A DNA stretch of 64,000 nucleotides from NCBI RefSeq assembly GCF_964340395.1, contig NC_135565.1, positions 17,387,209 to 17,451,208 of the forward strand. The letters run 5' to 3'. Below, piece after piece: positions 1 through 13,382 of this stretch; within the stretch, counting starts at the first letter, position 1, and every line of letters begins with the position of its first letter. A program made the position numbers and the translations under genes. The notes under the pieces were generated by a model. It searched no databases. It was not told the DNA's origin and worked only from the letters and a program-made list of their open reading frames with translations. The DNA is from Glandiceps talaboti. Taxonomy: Eukaryota; Hemichordata; Enteropneusta; Spengelidae.

Positions 1-1500
1 GCCTAGTAAAATGTAGACATTACTTTCTGGCGGAAATGTTGACTTGTGACCCTCAGCTTATGAATTCACCAGGGTGTACCCATGCATACCTATTACCAAA
101 TCAAGCCCCCAGGGGGACTCTATAACTATACAAATATATATATTATTAACAATAGACGAATTCATAGGGGCAAATGTTAGATAATTACTACTTCTGGTAT
201 GGACCTGTAATGGCACAACAGTGTCCTTTTTCACTTTCTAAATTATTTGGGGTATACGTACGTGATATATAATGTACACGAGTTTGTATAACATTACATA
301 CACAAGTATGTATGCGGTTATACCAGTGGGACATGGGATTCAAGTTTCCCACTAACCTACCGGTCCCAATTTATGCACTTGGTTGGCTGGGGTACAGAGG
401 TGGATATGATTAACAGTGCTGGTTCAACTCTTGCCTAGGAACTTTAATAATTTAGCAATGAATTACTTTGACGAGTCACGAACCTCCAACTTACAGATTC
501 CAATTGCACTCTGACAATACAATTTATCTAAATATGATGCGAAGTATAACCCACACTGCACTGACTGACTGCTTGACGTTTCCGTTATCCGCATACGTCG
601 CTCCAAAAACAAATGTGTACTGTAAATGTACAATACAGATTCTAATTTACAGCCAGAGTGGCGCTACACCACAAAACAAAATAATCCAGGCGAAAATGTT
701 CACAATTTGTCACCCATTGTACAAAATATCCGCTGTATAAGTCAATCTCGACATATGTTTTACTCACGGTTCTGCGACGAGCTTCGCAATCAGCCGAATA
801 CAATTCGATAAAAACTCGTTAAATGCCTATTTTATCAATAAATTATGGCCTAATTCTTTTCGTCGGATATCATGCCATTCCTAAATGAAATGAAATAATG
901 ACTCTGTGAATGACTGATTCATTACATAGCTATGGGAGTTCTCGTGGAGGTATGGAGTAGTAATTCCTCCGGAGTCATTTGTACTGTCAATTAGTTAGCA
1001 TTAAACACGGGAGTCCACTCAGACTCCCTATCCACGCGAATTAAGTACACCGTAATTTCGCGGCGTAAAGGATTGTCGACGCTAAGCATTAAAAGGTAAA
1101 GAATCTATTAAATCGAGAGCTCTCAAGTGTTACGTACACAATTTTATTAACGTCGAGACCTTTTTGGATGATCTGGCAGTAACGTTCGCTTCCTGTATGC
1201 CCTGAAGCACTTCTCAGTTTCCTCTACGCAATAAGGGAACACGAGTGGTGAATTGACACAAAATGGAATTTCATTTCGTCCCTCATAGCATAAGTTAATA
1301 AAATCACGCCTACGTAGGCATGTCACATAGCAGGCATATCAAAAATGTCGAAATGTCTAATGAAGACAGTGAATATTGCTAAGGGCAAACGTACATACGT
1401 GATATAGGGAGATGGCTAAAGTGGAATAGGAGTCAATTAAAGTGTTCATTCCAATATTGCTGCAATAAAAACATTCATACTTAGTAATAAATGGGATAGT
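1..1500. other. intergenic, no gene seen
   Basis: AT-rich single-copy-looking DNA. Short open frames around 468-811 have no recognisable domain, start context or splice pattern. The only structured item seen is a SINE fragment near 318-436. Confidence 0.5.
318..436 (-). mobile_element. tRNA-derived SINE fragment (copy 3, reverse orientation)
   Basis: Read on the minus strand, this stretch matches the body of the SINE copies at 3570-3868 and 21211-21540. Shared landmarks in the same order are a 'CCTAGGCAAGA..TTGAACCA' block, then a 'GGGACC.GGTAGG.TAG.GG' block and a 'GAATCC' block. Neither the tRNA-like head nor the 'AAAGCA.TATAAA' tail is clear, so it is a truncated, diverged copy. Confidence 0.5.
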
Positions 1501-1527
1501 CTTTGTCTGACTGTCTTTCTATCTGAC

Positions 1528-1570
<43 letters not shown>

Positions 1571-1935
1571 ATGTCTGTCTGTCTGTCTATATGTCCGTCT
1601 CTCAGTGTCTTCCCCCACCCTGTTCGCAATGTATGTATGTATGTATGTATGTATGTATGTATGTATGTATGTATGTATGTATTTATGTATGTAATAGTAT
1701 GTATGTATGTATGTATGTATGTATGTATGTATGTATGTATGTATGTGTGTGTGTGCGTTCGTGCGTGCGTATGTATGTATGTATGTATGTATGTATGTAT
1801 GTATGTATGCCTGTATGTATGTATGTATGTATGTATGTATGTATGTATGTATGTATGTATGTATGTATGTATGTATGTATGTAGGTAGGTAGGTAGGTAG
1901 GTAGGTAGGTAGGTAGGTAGGTATGTAGGTAGGTA
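1501..1935. repeat. compound GTCT / GTAT / GTAG microsatellite
   Basis: A (GTCT)n tract passes into a long (GTAT)n tract and ends in (GTAG)n. The unit changes one base at a time while the 4-bp register is kept. Reading frames through it encode only YVCM or THIH repeats and are not genes. Confidence 0.95.
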
Positions 1936-2376
1936 ATTTTCGCTATGGTACAGATATAAACTGTGAAATCGTACTACATGTGTAAACTGTCTGGTAAACT
2001 TGTATGGAAGGGTCACTCAGAGGTGAAGATACGCGTTAATCTATTGGTTTTTACTTTACAACTTCAATTGTTGAGCCATAAATTGGTATTCTTGTAGGTA
2101 TATACATCAAAGTGAGAACGGTACTTACACTTTACTAGTCTACAATCTTACTGACAATTCAATCTTGGAGATTAATTGATAGTACCCTACCAACGATGTA
2201 ATACGATTGTTAATTGAATACGTAAAGTGTTGACAGGAATATAATCCTTAGAAAGCACTTCGTTTGTAGTCGTGTGATACAGATTAGGGATGGGGTGCCA
2301 CTAACTTATGACAATTTCATCCTAACCATCAATCATAGATACCATATTTGATTATTTAACATGAGAGAGAGAGATA

Positions 2377-2433
<57 letters not shown>

Positions 2434-3569
2434 AGAGTGCAGGGAAGGAGGGAGTGAGAGACGGATACAGCGGTAGAGACAGAGAAAGAAGAACAGACAG
2501 ACAGACACAGATGTATAACAGAAAGACTGCATGTATATGTATATGTATATAAAATTATATGTAAGCGTGTGTGTGTTAAGTGAACAGAAAGAAATGCAAA
2601 CAGCATAAAACTGTGTCTATATATCAATGGAGATGACACATTGCTATTAGCAGACGTCGTCACTCTTTTATCGAGGAATGCCAGTTGATAGGAAAAACAT
2701 TGTTCGTTGAAATGAGAAGAATGCGAGGGGGCTGAAGACGAGTGGAGAGACATCGCGAACAGCACAAGATTTAAATACCGATCTATTAAAAACAGGAAAG
2801 TTGTGGTTGTAAAAATATTGGTGCACATCTCTGGAGTGGTTATCCATTCGCTGGTGTGTGTATTCTGTATGCAGCTATTCTACAAAGTTATCGAAAAAAT
2901 CTACTAACGTTGGTATATGAAGAATGCTGGAGGGGGAGGGGTTACTCCCCAAATTGTTAGAAGTGGGTGTGCATCCCTAGTTAAAACATCAAACCCGTTC
3001 GGTTGTAAGGGATTTCCAGTAACAATCATCCGTAACAAAATGCCTTTGTAATGCGAAGGTATTTCTGAAGCATGAAGACGTTTCCTGTGTTATTGACCCC
3101 ACGATTAGGGAATTTTCAGATGAAAAGTTGACCCATGTTTGGGAGTTCTGCGTAAAAAAGTGACCCATTGGTTGGCACATACTCATATACCTTTCTATGG
3201 AAGTACCCCTGTGAAGAATGCGTTGAAGGTACCAATTTGCATCAAAATCGAAGAGGTTTCAACCATGGCCTAAAACTTTTGTCATTCCATGGATGTGACA
3301 GTTTGTGCCTCACCCTTATGAAAATCTTTCCGAAAATGTGCCTTTTCACAAAAGTTTCTAAAGAAATCTGTAATCTATTAATTTCGCAGTGTGTGTTGGT
3401 TGGTGGCCATTTTGAAGACATGCATATATAATGAACGTTACTGATATAATTCATTTAATCTTGCTAGCTTAGAGTTAGACAGATAGGCAGTTTCCTGTTG
3501 GTTTCTGTATGGTTGTGTCTAACAGAGAAAGTTAGCAGTAACCTGAAACAAGCTGTATGAATGTGAAGT
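1936..3569. other. intergenic, no gene seen
   Basis: Apart from the (GA)n tract at 2361-2438 nothing recognisable is seen. Open frames near 3168-3431 run on both strands but show no known motif or bounding splice sites. Confidence 0.5.
2361..2438. repeat. (GA)n microsatellite
   Basis: Nearly pure GA dinucleotides ending in a short G run. The R-E or L-S frames through it are artefacts. Confidence 0.95.
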
Positions 3570-3868
3570 CATGATGGGTTAGATATGGTAGGAGTGATCT
3601 GCTTTGAATCTGCAGGTTGCAGGTTCGAGCCCCGTCGCTGTTGTTTTTTTCTGAATGGCTAAAGTCCTTGGGCAAGATTTGAACCACGATCAGTCAACCC
3701 ATGGGACCTGGTAGGATAGAGGTTACAATGTGAATCCTTAATCCTATGCGCTTATAGAGACTGTAATGGAGTGGGTACTACCTAGGTAGTTGAAGTAAAG
3801 GGCATCTGTGCTGCTATAGGTCCATGCCAGGGGTAATAAATCACAGTGGGAAAGCACTATATAAAAAC
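3570..3868 (+). mobile_element. tRNA-derived SINE (copy 1, most complete)
   Basis: The head carries a tRNA-like B box (GGTTCGAGCCC at about 3622). After it come the shared body blocks 'AATGGCTAAAGTCCTTGGGC', 'GGGACCTGGTAGGATAGAGG' and 'CCATGCCAGGGGTAA', and a tail 'GGAAAGCACTATATAAA'. A diverged full-length copy lies at 21211-21540 and a reversed fragment at 318-436. This is a Pol III-type SINE with no coding capacity; the partner LINE is not in the window. Confidence 0.7.
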
Positions 3869-6000
3869 CAAAATATTTTTATAATGCATGTAGTGATACA
3901 TCCTTCTATCATTTCTATGGTGACCCTCACTTCTAGCCTCCTTTAAGGCCATGACCTTTACCTTGACCAATCGGGACCGATTGCCAAAATTCACGACATT
4001 TCCTTTCATATTGTGCTATTTGTATGACAAACTCCTATCAAATATTGTCCAAAGATGATACAGATCAAAGGACATATACATGTGCACGTGCATCATGTTG
4101 CCGTTTATACGATTCTTCAAAATGCACCATTTGCAAACTAGTTCAAGAATGAAAGAGACAAAGGCCAAGCATTTTAAAAGACCAAACCCGAATGGCCAGG
4201 TTTTTATGACCGGTTGTAATGACACAAACATGCCAATCTTATTCGGTGACAGGATGACATGTTGTTTTTCCATCATCATGTTGTCTCATCAAGTGTAAGA
4301 GTGTCAATTATCAGGACGAACTGTGTACTGACTTCTATCAGTTCCTGGCATGAATTGCCATATTAATTGAGAATAGGTGTCCCCTATACTCTCTCAGTAC
4401 GACGTGGTTAGTGCACAATTTACAGTAATTTCAATATGAACCAAAATCAACGCGGTGTGTGGCATCGCCATAAACGTTTGTGACGTAGATAACTTTATCG
4501 TCTGCTCCCCTGTAGCCCGCGTAATTGTGTGTTGTAAATTCTGCAAAAACTTCCTGCTGTGACGTATTTATCAGTGGATGAGTGACGATTGGAGATCACG
4601 CTATCAGATGCGAGTTGCATGATGGGAAATGAAATTCATGTCGTCGACCCTAAGCCTATAGCCATTGCCGCCACAACCATCGTTACTTTGTAATGTTGGG
4701 GGCATCCATCCCCTCTAGTTAACACTTCTACTGTACTTATATAAAGTTCAATTTGTAAATCTAGAAGTACAGTTTGGTGTTGAAGTGAAAAAAATTGATA
4801 GATTTCGAGACTGTTTACTTTTAAATTCTACCGGAATATATATAATAGCATGTTTAAAAAAAAACCTGCAGCTGTAACTTGAACCACTGTCGTTTTCTTC
4901 TGACCATATCTATACTATCATTGTGCCCTAGTCAACAATCTGTGAAAATGGCATCCTTACCAATTTACCAAAACCTCATCACTTTTTGATATTTCCATAA
5001 GAAAAGGTGTATCAAGTCTCATTAGAAATAATAGGTTATTTTAGATATTGGGTCCATTGACAGACAGACAGACGTAACGTACGTATGTACGTACGTACGC
5101 ACACTCCCCCCCCCACACACACACACATACATACATACATACATACACACATACATACATACATACATACATACATACATACATACATACATACATACAT
5201 ACATTATATACATACATACATATTACATACATACATACACAGACAGAGACAAAGCTATACGAATACCTTCCCATATGGAAGGTAAAAACGAAAGATTACC
5301 TCTGACGGCCCACCTACGTCTAGCTCTGTTACAAACCAGTCACAACGGCTACATTTTAACACCACATATCGACTTCCTGAGATCCTATATATGCAAAATT
5401 GCATCACTCATGACAAGTTATTTATTTAGTTAGTTAGTTTGTTTGTTTGTTTGTCGTTTAATTGTTTGTTCGTTTGTTTGTTGTGTCTACCAATTTCGTG
5501 AAGAGGATAAGGAACGTTATGAATGTCAAAAACCCAGCTTTTAGAAATTGAATCTAGATTTTTAAATTCATGGTCTGTCTTGAATCTAAAATATTCCTGG
5601 AAAGTATACAAGGAAGTACTTTCAAAAGACTCAAGGGAAAACGAAAAGAAAAGAAAATATGTTAAGTACGATGCCTACGTCATTAATCGATTTAAGAATG
5701 TATTTTTACGCAAGGAGATCGAAATCGTCGGATATTAGACTTTTCATGCCAGGAAATATGCACATAGTAGTGGCATTGTTAGTAAGTCGTTCACAACATT
5801 GCGCATATGTTAACGTACTTTCCGTTAGTTCCGTTACTATAACAGCCATTTGTGAACGATTTTCGAGACATGTTTTTCGACGATTCTCCATAAAAAGTGA
5901 AACATATAATCATAGGTTCGACATCTATGCATACATTATATGTTTTTACACGGATAAAATCTAAAATAAAAACTTGTCTGGCAAAAATTTTCAGAAAAGT
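3869..6000. other. intergenic, no gene seen
   Basis: No recognisable exon. Contains the CATA microsatellite at 5061-5250 and a short GTTT-rich stretch near 5425-5485. Open frames at 4016-4298 and 5523-5964 are uninformative on both strands. Confidence 0.5.
5061..5250. repeat. compound CAGA / GTAC / CA / CATA microsatellite
   Basis: A short CAGA run and GTAC-type palindromic units lead through a C-run and (CA)n into a long (CATA)n tract with a few interruptions. Confidence 0.9.
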
Positions 6001-6345
6001 ATTACATCATAGTTCGGTAAGTCGAATGGATGATTACGTCATAGTAAGGTAAGTCTAAGAAATGATTACGTCATTGTTTGGTAAGTCGAGAACGCTTACG
6101 TAATAGTTAGGTACGTCGAATGAATGCTTACGTCATAGTTGGGTAAGACGAATAAATGATTACATCATAGTTAGATAAGCCGAATGAATGATTACGTCAT
6201 AGTTAGATAAGCGAAATGAAGGATTACGTCATAGTTAGGTAAGTCGAATAAATGATTACGTCATAGTTAGATAAGCGAAATGAATGATTATATCATAGTT
6301 AGGCAAATCGAATGAATGATTACGTCATAGTTTGGCAAGTCACAG
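6001..6345 (+). repeat. 32-bp minisatellite carrying TTACGTCA sites (about 11 units)
   Basis: About eleven imperfect 32-bp units of the form GATTACGTCATAGTTAGGTA + AGTCGAATGAAT. Seven units keep an intact TTACGTCA, the CRE/ATF-type octamer (palindromic consensus TGACGTCA). The others are decayed in that octamer (TTACATCA, TTATATCA, TTACGTAA). There are no spacers between units, so it is not a CRISPR array. Confidence 0.85.
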
Positions 6346-7298
6346 AGCACACATATCAACGTTACATGATGATTGTTTATACTTAGTAATTGACTTCTAA
6401 AATACGATACAGTTGAGTATTAAGTAAATATTGAACGTTTAGTTATAAAAATAAGGTCTCATGTTGGCTCATCTCCATTTAATATACTAACACAATCAGT
6501 GAAACGCTATTATGTAATTACTTCATGGTGTTAAGCTATGCTCATAATATCATAAAGTCTTGTGTAGCATCTTAGATGCAATATTTAGGCTGGTACCAGC
6601 TCGTTTGCTCTACTATATTAGTGCAGACTCCCATTCACAAAATGAACGCTTGAATGATGAAGATAAATACAAATCTAGTTACCTTAGCAACGAGTAGAAC
6701 TAACCCCCCATTTACTTTCTCAAGTTTTTGATTTTACGATGCAGACTGTAGGTCACTGTGTACTCTAAAAAGTAAATCACGTGAGAGAAATATAGAGAAG
6801 GTAATAACTTATGCGAGTCAACACTTGAACGATGCTGTTGCATACACACTAAAGCATTAGGTCTACAAAACGATTATTATTCGCCGCATTTTTATTAATT
6901 TGATCGTTTCTTGTAGAGTAAATGTCAAATGTCGATTATGGACAATAGTGTGATTATATAGCTTATTCACCCGAATGATTTCATTTCATCTGAATGCATA
7001 TTAGTGTGTCTTTAAACGATGGCTACCTTTAATGTACAAATGATGACTTTACGTTTTTGCTTCAATTTACGGTTGGATTGAAAGCAAAGGTCAGATGTCA
7101 AATATGCAACACTTGTAAAAGAATATATTTATTTTTCAGAATACCTCTTCCTAGTACTTTTTATATGATGGTTATATTTACTGCAGTGTCAAGAGTAATT
7201 ATCTATAATGAAAACATATTCATTGGAATATCTATCTGTATGTATGTATGTATGTATGTATGTACATGTATGTATGTATGTATGTATGTATGTATGTA

Positions 7299-7367
<69 letters not shown>

Positions 7368-7492
7368 GCCTGCCTGCCTGTCTGCCTGTCTGTCTGTCTG
7401 TCTGCTTATCTCGCTAGCCTGCCTTTCTGCTTGCCTATCTGACTGACTGTTGCCTAGCCTGCCTGCCTGCCTGCCTGCCTGTCTGCCTGTCA

Positions 7493-7555
<63 letters not shown>

Positions 7556-9363
7556 AATCTTTCTACAAGTATTTTTAATTTCGACTCTGAATTCACTTGG
7601 GTAGGAGACAACGGGTGAGGAGAACCTTGCACTAAGTAAAAGGATGTGTTTCATTATTTGATTAATTTTATGAAAACCCTGTAAATATTATCAATATTAA
7701 GATTTCAGCGCTAGAACCAATATAGAGATGAGGTTATGTTGACTGGATTTAGCATATTAATAACCAACAATTTATAGAATATATCAAATTTGATAAATTG
7801 TGTATAATTTATCGCTTTTTGTTCACCAAAATAAAGTCACCTGACCTTCTCTTTGTTCACCATTTAAATCCATAACATATATACTTTGCCTGATGCCTAT
7901 ATATTATCTATTGATTTGCTTGTTACCATAGCAACAAGTATATTTTTAACTTGTAAATTAGTTGACGGTTTATATGGCGACGTTATGTATAGCATTTTAT
8001 GTGTTGCTCACATGTGTCATGTTCCAGCACACTGACAGTATATATGTGTTACTTCTTATCAAAATATGCTATACATTGGGACAGTATTTACTCCAAATTT
8101 GTATGATTGAATTGAACTCAGTGGGTCTCATCCCGAGGCACAAACTTATCAACTTACCCTCACCATTATGATCTGTTGGTCAGGGTAAGTTTAGAATGTT
8201 GTACCTCCTGGATATAAGACCTCAACGGGACAAAGCTAAACAATACGAAATCTTTGAATGTAGTTATTAAGTAATAATACGACAGTGGAAACTGAGGTAT
8301 CAGCTAACTAAGAAAAACACACCGTTATCACGAACTTGTGTAATCTACCACACCAAACAAAATAATATATAATTCGTGTCTATCTGAGTAAGTTCGAACC
8401 TGGGTTTTCGCAGTGAGATATCTTTTTACAAAATAATATCGTCTACTTTATTCCTACTGTAAAAAAAAAAGAAAATGGCGCCCGCTTATGAGTGCAATTG
8501 TCGTCCCATTGATGGGCATATGTCCGTGTCACTTCAAGTGTCTGTGTGTAACAGTCTCTCCTTATCTAAAGACGACTACCCGCGGTTGTGAATTAGAGTA
8601 TCGTCAATTATTTAATCATACAAAGTGAAGATATGTGTACATAAATCTGTCATCACCGCAATCATTCGTCCACTCAGACAGTTAACAAAGAGTGATTCGA
8701 AATTAGATCGTCTGCTCGTTAATTTGGCGGCAATTTACAGCGATAGGTAAACTGAGATTTGTAGTAAGTAATGTATTTAGAAAATTGGACATTGGCTCGG
8801 TGAATACTAATATCACTAGCTTTAGTCGACTCCGTGTCGACAATTTCAATCATGTTAGTTTTTGAAATATGAAGAAAAAAAACTAAAGCCGGTATTTGCC
8901 AGATTTCACAAATCTTTCTGCCTACAATTTTCTAAAATGAAATAAATAGCTAGGCACTTCAAAAACTGACAATAATTTATTAGCAGGCGGCTTATTTTGA
9001 AAAGTGATGACGAACTGAATCCTTGTTAAGATACACACATCTAAAATTAATAAAAAGTGAAATTTTGACGACGATTTATTTTAATTCAGTCATTTTACAT
9101 CTAAGGTTAGTATCAAGTTATGATTATGAATTATTCGTGTAATGTCGTCTCAAATAAAGTAAAAATAATTATTTTACATTATCGTTCAGTATTAAATTAT
9201 GATAAATTTCGACTCTTATTTCAATTCAACTAAAGTAAAATTAGGCTGCAAATCCATAACAGATACAAGTGTAATGAATGCATAATATGGGCTTAAGTGT
9301 GAAAAGCTTTGAACACAAAATTACAGAGGTTACTTAGATATATATATATAAATTACATCACTG
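6346..9363. other. intergenic, no gene seen
   Basis: AT-rich DNA with only the GTAT/GTCT tract at 7231-7560. A short frame starting at the GAAAATGGCGCCC context near 8475 runs 38 codons and then stops. It is not supported by any neighbouring exon. Confidence 0.5.
7231..7560. repeat. compound GTAT / GTCT / GCCT microsatellite
   Basis: (GTAT)n changes into (GTCT)n with several GCCT-type variant blocks, all in a 4-bp register. Translated frames give only CLSV-type repeats. Confidence 0.95.
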
Positions 9364-9438
9364 CATACATACATACATACATACATACATACATACATAC
9401 ATACATACATACATACATACATACATACATACATACAT
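9364..9438. repeat. (CATA)n microsatellite
   Basis: About 19 uninterrupted CATA units. Confidence 0.95.
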
Positions 9439-11357
9439 GGATATAATGAGCTAAAATTTGACTTCATACGTTTTACTCTGATAAAAATACTAACACAAAT
9501 TTCCCATTCAATATTGTCGGTGCATGCCTTTGAATACATTCAAATCATATTCTGACATTGTTAGCATAGTTGATAGCATTATAAGGAATTTCCTCAACAT
9601 TTTATTATGCCTAAAACTGCTCCAGATAGCTACATGAAGTAAAATACATTTTACTTCATAGAGTGAATAAGTTGGATTATAATTTCCAACAGACTAACAA
9701 AAGAACTTTTCCCGTTTTTGTTTTTGTAATATACATTAACATCATATGCATATTTTAACATACAATGTAACGAGATATTCAAGTTCTTTGTTTTGATTCA
9801 CTGTTGACACAAACTACACCATGGATGTTGAAAAGTGATGAAAACATGTCACGTTGTCCAAAGTGATATACAGGGAACAGATAAATTTGATATTCGGCGA
9901 TTAGTTTTATGTTATCATTATAGGCATGTACGTTGAGTTAACAGGTTTTAGAGGAACGTTTTGCTGCATATTAAAATGTACCTGTATACGTAGTATGTTA
10001 ATTACTGAAGAATAATGAAACAATCCATTGGTATTGAGATAAGACAAATCTGAGATTTAGTAATTAATATAATACATACACGACTAGATTACATAATTTA
10101 GTATACGCTAAAACCAAATGACTTTTAGTTTGTGGCCGGGTGTACACATATAGAAGTCTAACAGTATATGATTAATTCAACCGTACCTCTCGCAGCGCAG
10201 AACTCCACAAGACATAATCTTAATATCTATATCAAGATTGTTACATGAGTTAGGAATTATATTTAATGATATTGTTTAAGATAGATATACTTTCTGCAAA
10301 TACACACAAAAGAAAATACCCTTTAAAATTGATTTTGCTGATAAAAATGATCGATAAAAGTAAGGTTGATTTTAAAAAATGAGAATGGAATTGGATAAAG
10401 AGGATCCAAAAATTTCAACTACCTTTTGCTTTCTTAACAAAGTATCATCAGGTCAGAGTAAATAACGAATTTAATTGGTGAGCAACTAAAACAACAGCTT
10501 GCTCCGGGCTGTTACGACACTATGCGTGGAATCGTAATGAGAACAGGATCTAGGACCTGTACACGAATTCCGACAAACCTCACTTTCTTTGCTTTTGTAA
10601 GTCAGTTGAAATTTCAGAAATAAAATCCACTTCAAGATGAAAAAGAAAAAAGAGTAGGTTTTAAACTCACCTCTGAAATGTAACCCTTCAGAATCCGAGT
10701 CCGGTAACAAAATAACAAAAGGTGGCATAGATGTTTGAAAGATGAAGAAAGATCCAATAGGCAAGAAATATGCATGCAAGCTGAGCTTAACTCGTCAAGT
10801 GCTTTGTTACGTTTTCAACATTCCACTTAATTGCACCTTACCCTCCGTGTTAAACACACACTTAATTAGAATTCACTGATCTATCACGTGATCATAAAAT
10901 CGATGTCACGTAGGATTGGTGTCTGCTTGATGACGTCATATAGAAATTAGTGCGTCATAGCGTACGGTTCATTCAGATAAACGGTGCGATTGAACTGACA
11001 AAGAGGGTTTTTAGCGTTTTCAAGTAAAATCTTTGATATCGACTGAATTTTTTTCGAACGTGTCTTCATCCGATTAAAGGGGATCTTTATTGTGCGTTTT
11101 TTCTATGATGAAAGAGTGGGTTTTTCAGACGGATTACATATAGATTGTCGCACTTAATATAATTTTTATATGGGAAACGATAGGGCACGGTGACAGAGTT
11201 AACAATTACCAAACAAATTCAGCAAAGGTTATTCTCAGGACATTTTAGCAGTGTTTTTTTTCAATTTATTTTAACTTCTGTTGATTCAACAAAAGATGTT
11301 ATAACTCAATAGCGAAGACTGGTCTTTAATATGATAATGACTGATAATTTTGTTTGG
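9439..11357. other. intergenic, no gene seen
   Basis: No recognisable exon, RNA gene or repeat family. A minus-strand frame at 10486-10779 has no known motif. Confidence 0.5.
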
Positions 11358-11359
11358 AC

Positions 11360-11417
<58 letters not shown>

Positions 11418-11464
11418 GATCATCATCATCATCACCATCATCATCATCACCATCATCATCATCG

Positions 11465-11495
<31 letters not shown>

Positions 11496-11850
11496 CCATC
11501 ATCACCATCATCATCATCACCATCATCATCATCACCATCATCATCACCATCATCATCATCATCATCATCACCATCACCATCACCACAACCCATCCATCCA
11601 TCCATCCATCCATCCATCCATTCATTCATTCATTCATTCATTCTTTCAAAACCAAAAAAACGTCCACCACAACGACTACCACCGTCACTGCCACCCATAT
11701 CACGTGACCATCACCACCATCATGACCATAACCATCACCACCACAACCCATCACAAAAAACCACCACCATCCATCATCATCACTACGACTACCACCACCA
11801 CCACGACCACTTTATACCACATCACCATCACCACTGAAACCACCACCCAA
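11358..11850. repeat. (ATC)n trinucleotide repeat decaying into CCATCA/CCACCA
   Basis: A long ATC/CAT run contains two ATCG interruptions, then CATC and CATT tetramers (about 11588-11645), then degenerate ACC/ATC triplets. Frames of poly-His, poly-Ser or poly-Ile through it are not supported as proteins. Confidence 0.9.
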
Positions 11851-12299
11851 AAAGCAAGATAACCAACATTCCAACAACTAACACACCATGCCACAGCAAT
11901 ACAATTTAATTATTACAGTCGGGAATCAAGCGTCAACGATCAGGCCTACACTAGAGGTAATGCCGTTATCGATTAACTATCGACCGAATTCACAAAAGGC
12001 TTTTATCGTGTTATACCTTTAACACATAATATTAATCCATTGAAAAATGTCACGCCTGTCTGTCTAGGTAGTTTTTAATATTTATGAAAAACAAAAATTG
12101 AATTTACTCTCCGATAAGTGGATTTCCCAACGATGAATTATAATTATGGTTACTTTAAGAGCATTTGGCATTTTTAGTCTCATTTTAGTAGTTTCTACCC
12201 GTAAAGCGATACGCGATTTCCATACAACGGAAGCCGTATCACCTCAAACAGAGCATTTATCGGGTTTTATTTTTAAACTGACATTTCTACATTATTTTT

Positions 12300-12850
12300 A
12301 TCATTAAACAATGCTAAACTGTCATTAATAACTGTTGATAACATTGCTAGATTGTTTTTCGAAAATATTGCTATATTATATTTTACAAACATTATTTGCT
12401 ACATTATTTGTACTATCACTGCAGCATTATTTGTACAAATATAGCTACATTACTATTACCATATTGCTTCATTAATTCTACTAATATTGCTGCATTAATC
12501 TTTATAACATTGCTACGTTATTTCTACTAACATAGCAACACTAATTTTTCTTACATTGCTACATTATTTGTACAATATTGCTACATTATTTCTACTAATA
12601 TCGCGAAAGTATTCTTATAACATTGCTACATTATTTGTACAATACTGCTACATTGTTTGTATTAATATCGCTATATTACTCATTATAACATTGCTACATT
12701 ATTGTACAGCACTGCTACATTATTTCTACTACCATCGCTACATATATACTGTCACTAACATTGCTACATTATTTGTACCAATATTTCTACATTATTTTTT
12801 ACAAACATTTCATTACTACTGTTACTAACATTGCTAAGTTTCCGAACACT
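12300..12850. repeat. degenerate array of CATTGCTACATTATTT-type units
   Basis: The words 'ATTGCTACATTATTT' and 'GTAC/CTAC.AATATTGC' recur irregularly roughly every 17-45 bp. The 'ACATTGCTACATT' core is also part of the satellite unit at 37.4, 43.1, 50.4 and 52.5 kb, so this may be an old relative of that family. Confidence 0.6.
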
Positions 12851-13382
12851 GCTACTAAATTTTTCCAACCTTAGTGCACATTTCATCTGATAATATTGCT
12901 ATATTGTATTTTCTGACTAGATAACAAATCGTAAACCTAACTTTACTGGTTTGTGTGTGTGAAATAGCACAGTTACAATGAAAGCCAGTTGCGTTGAAAC
13001 AAAATCGTCTTCTGAATGACAAAACCTGTCTAAGCTTGTTTCATTTTATCATGTAATCGAAGTATAATTATCAGCAAAACATTAAACAAACTACCTCCAC
13101 CCCTAAAAAAAATACATGGAGAAACAGTTTCCATCATATGTTACTAACTTCTGGAATGGATAAGTTAGTCTGAACGTAATAGGTTCAGGAAACCACAAAG
13201 ATGAATTATTCATGATCACTCCAGTAAGGATACATAGGTTGATAAGAAACAAGATTATTTATCTTGATACATTAGTCCACTTAAAGCTTCTAGTTTGCAG
13301 AAAACTGGAGATCTAGAGCCACTGCACACATAAATGCAATCTACTTACAAGTACACTCTCAACAAAATTAACCAATCTTTCT

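Noticed and set aside
3168-3454. Overlapping open frames on both strands
   Set aside because: No family resemblance and no splice borders. Mirror-image openness is expected by chance.
8475-8590. ATG in GAAAATGGCGCCC context, possible TISU start
   Set aside because: The frame ends after 38 codons, and no splice partner or domain was seen.
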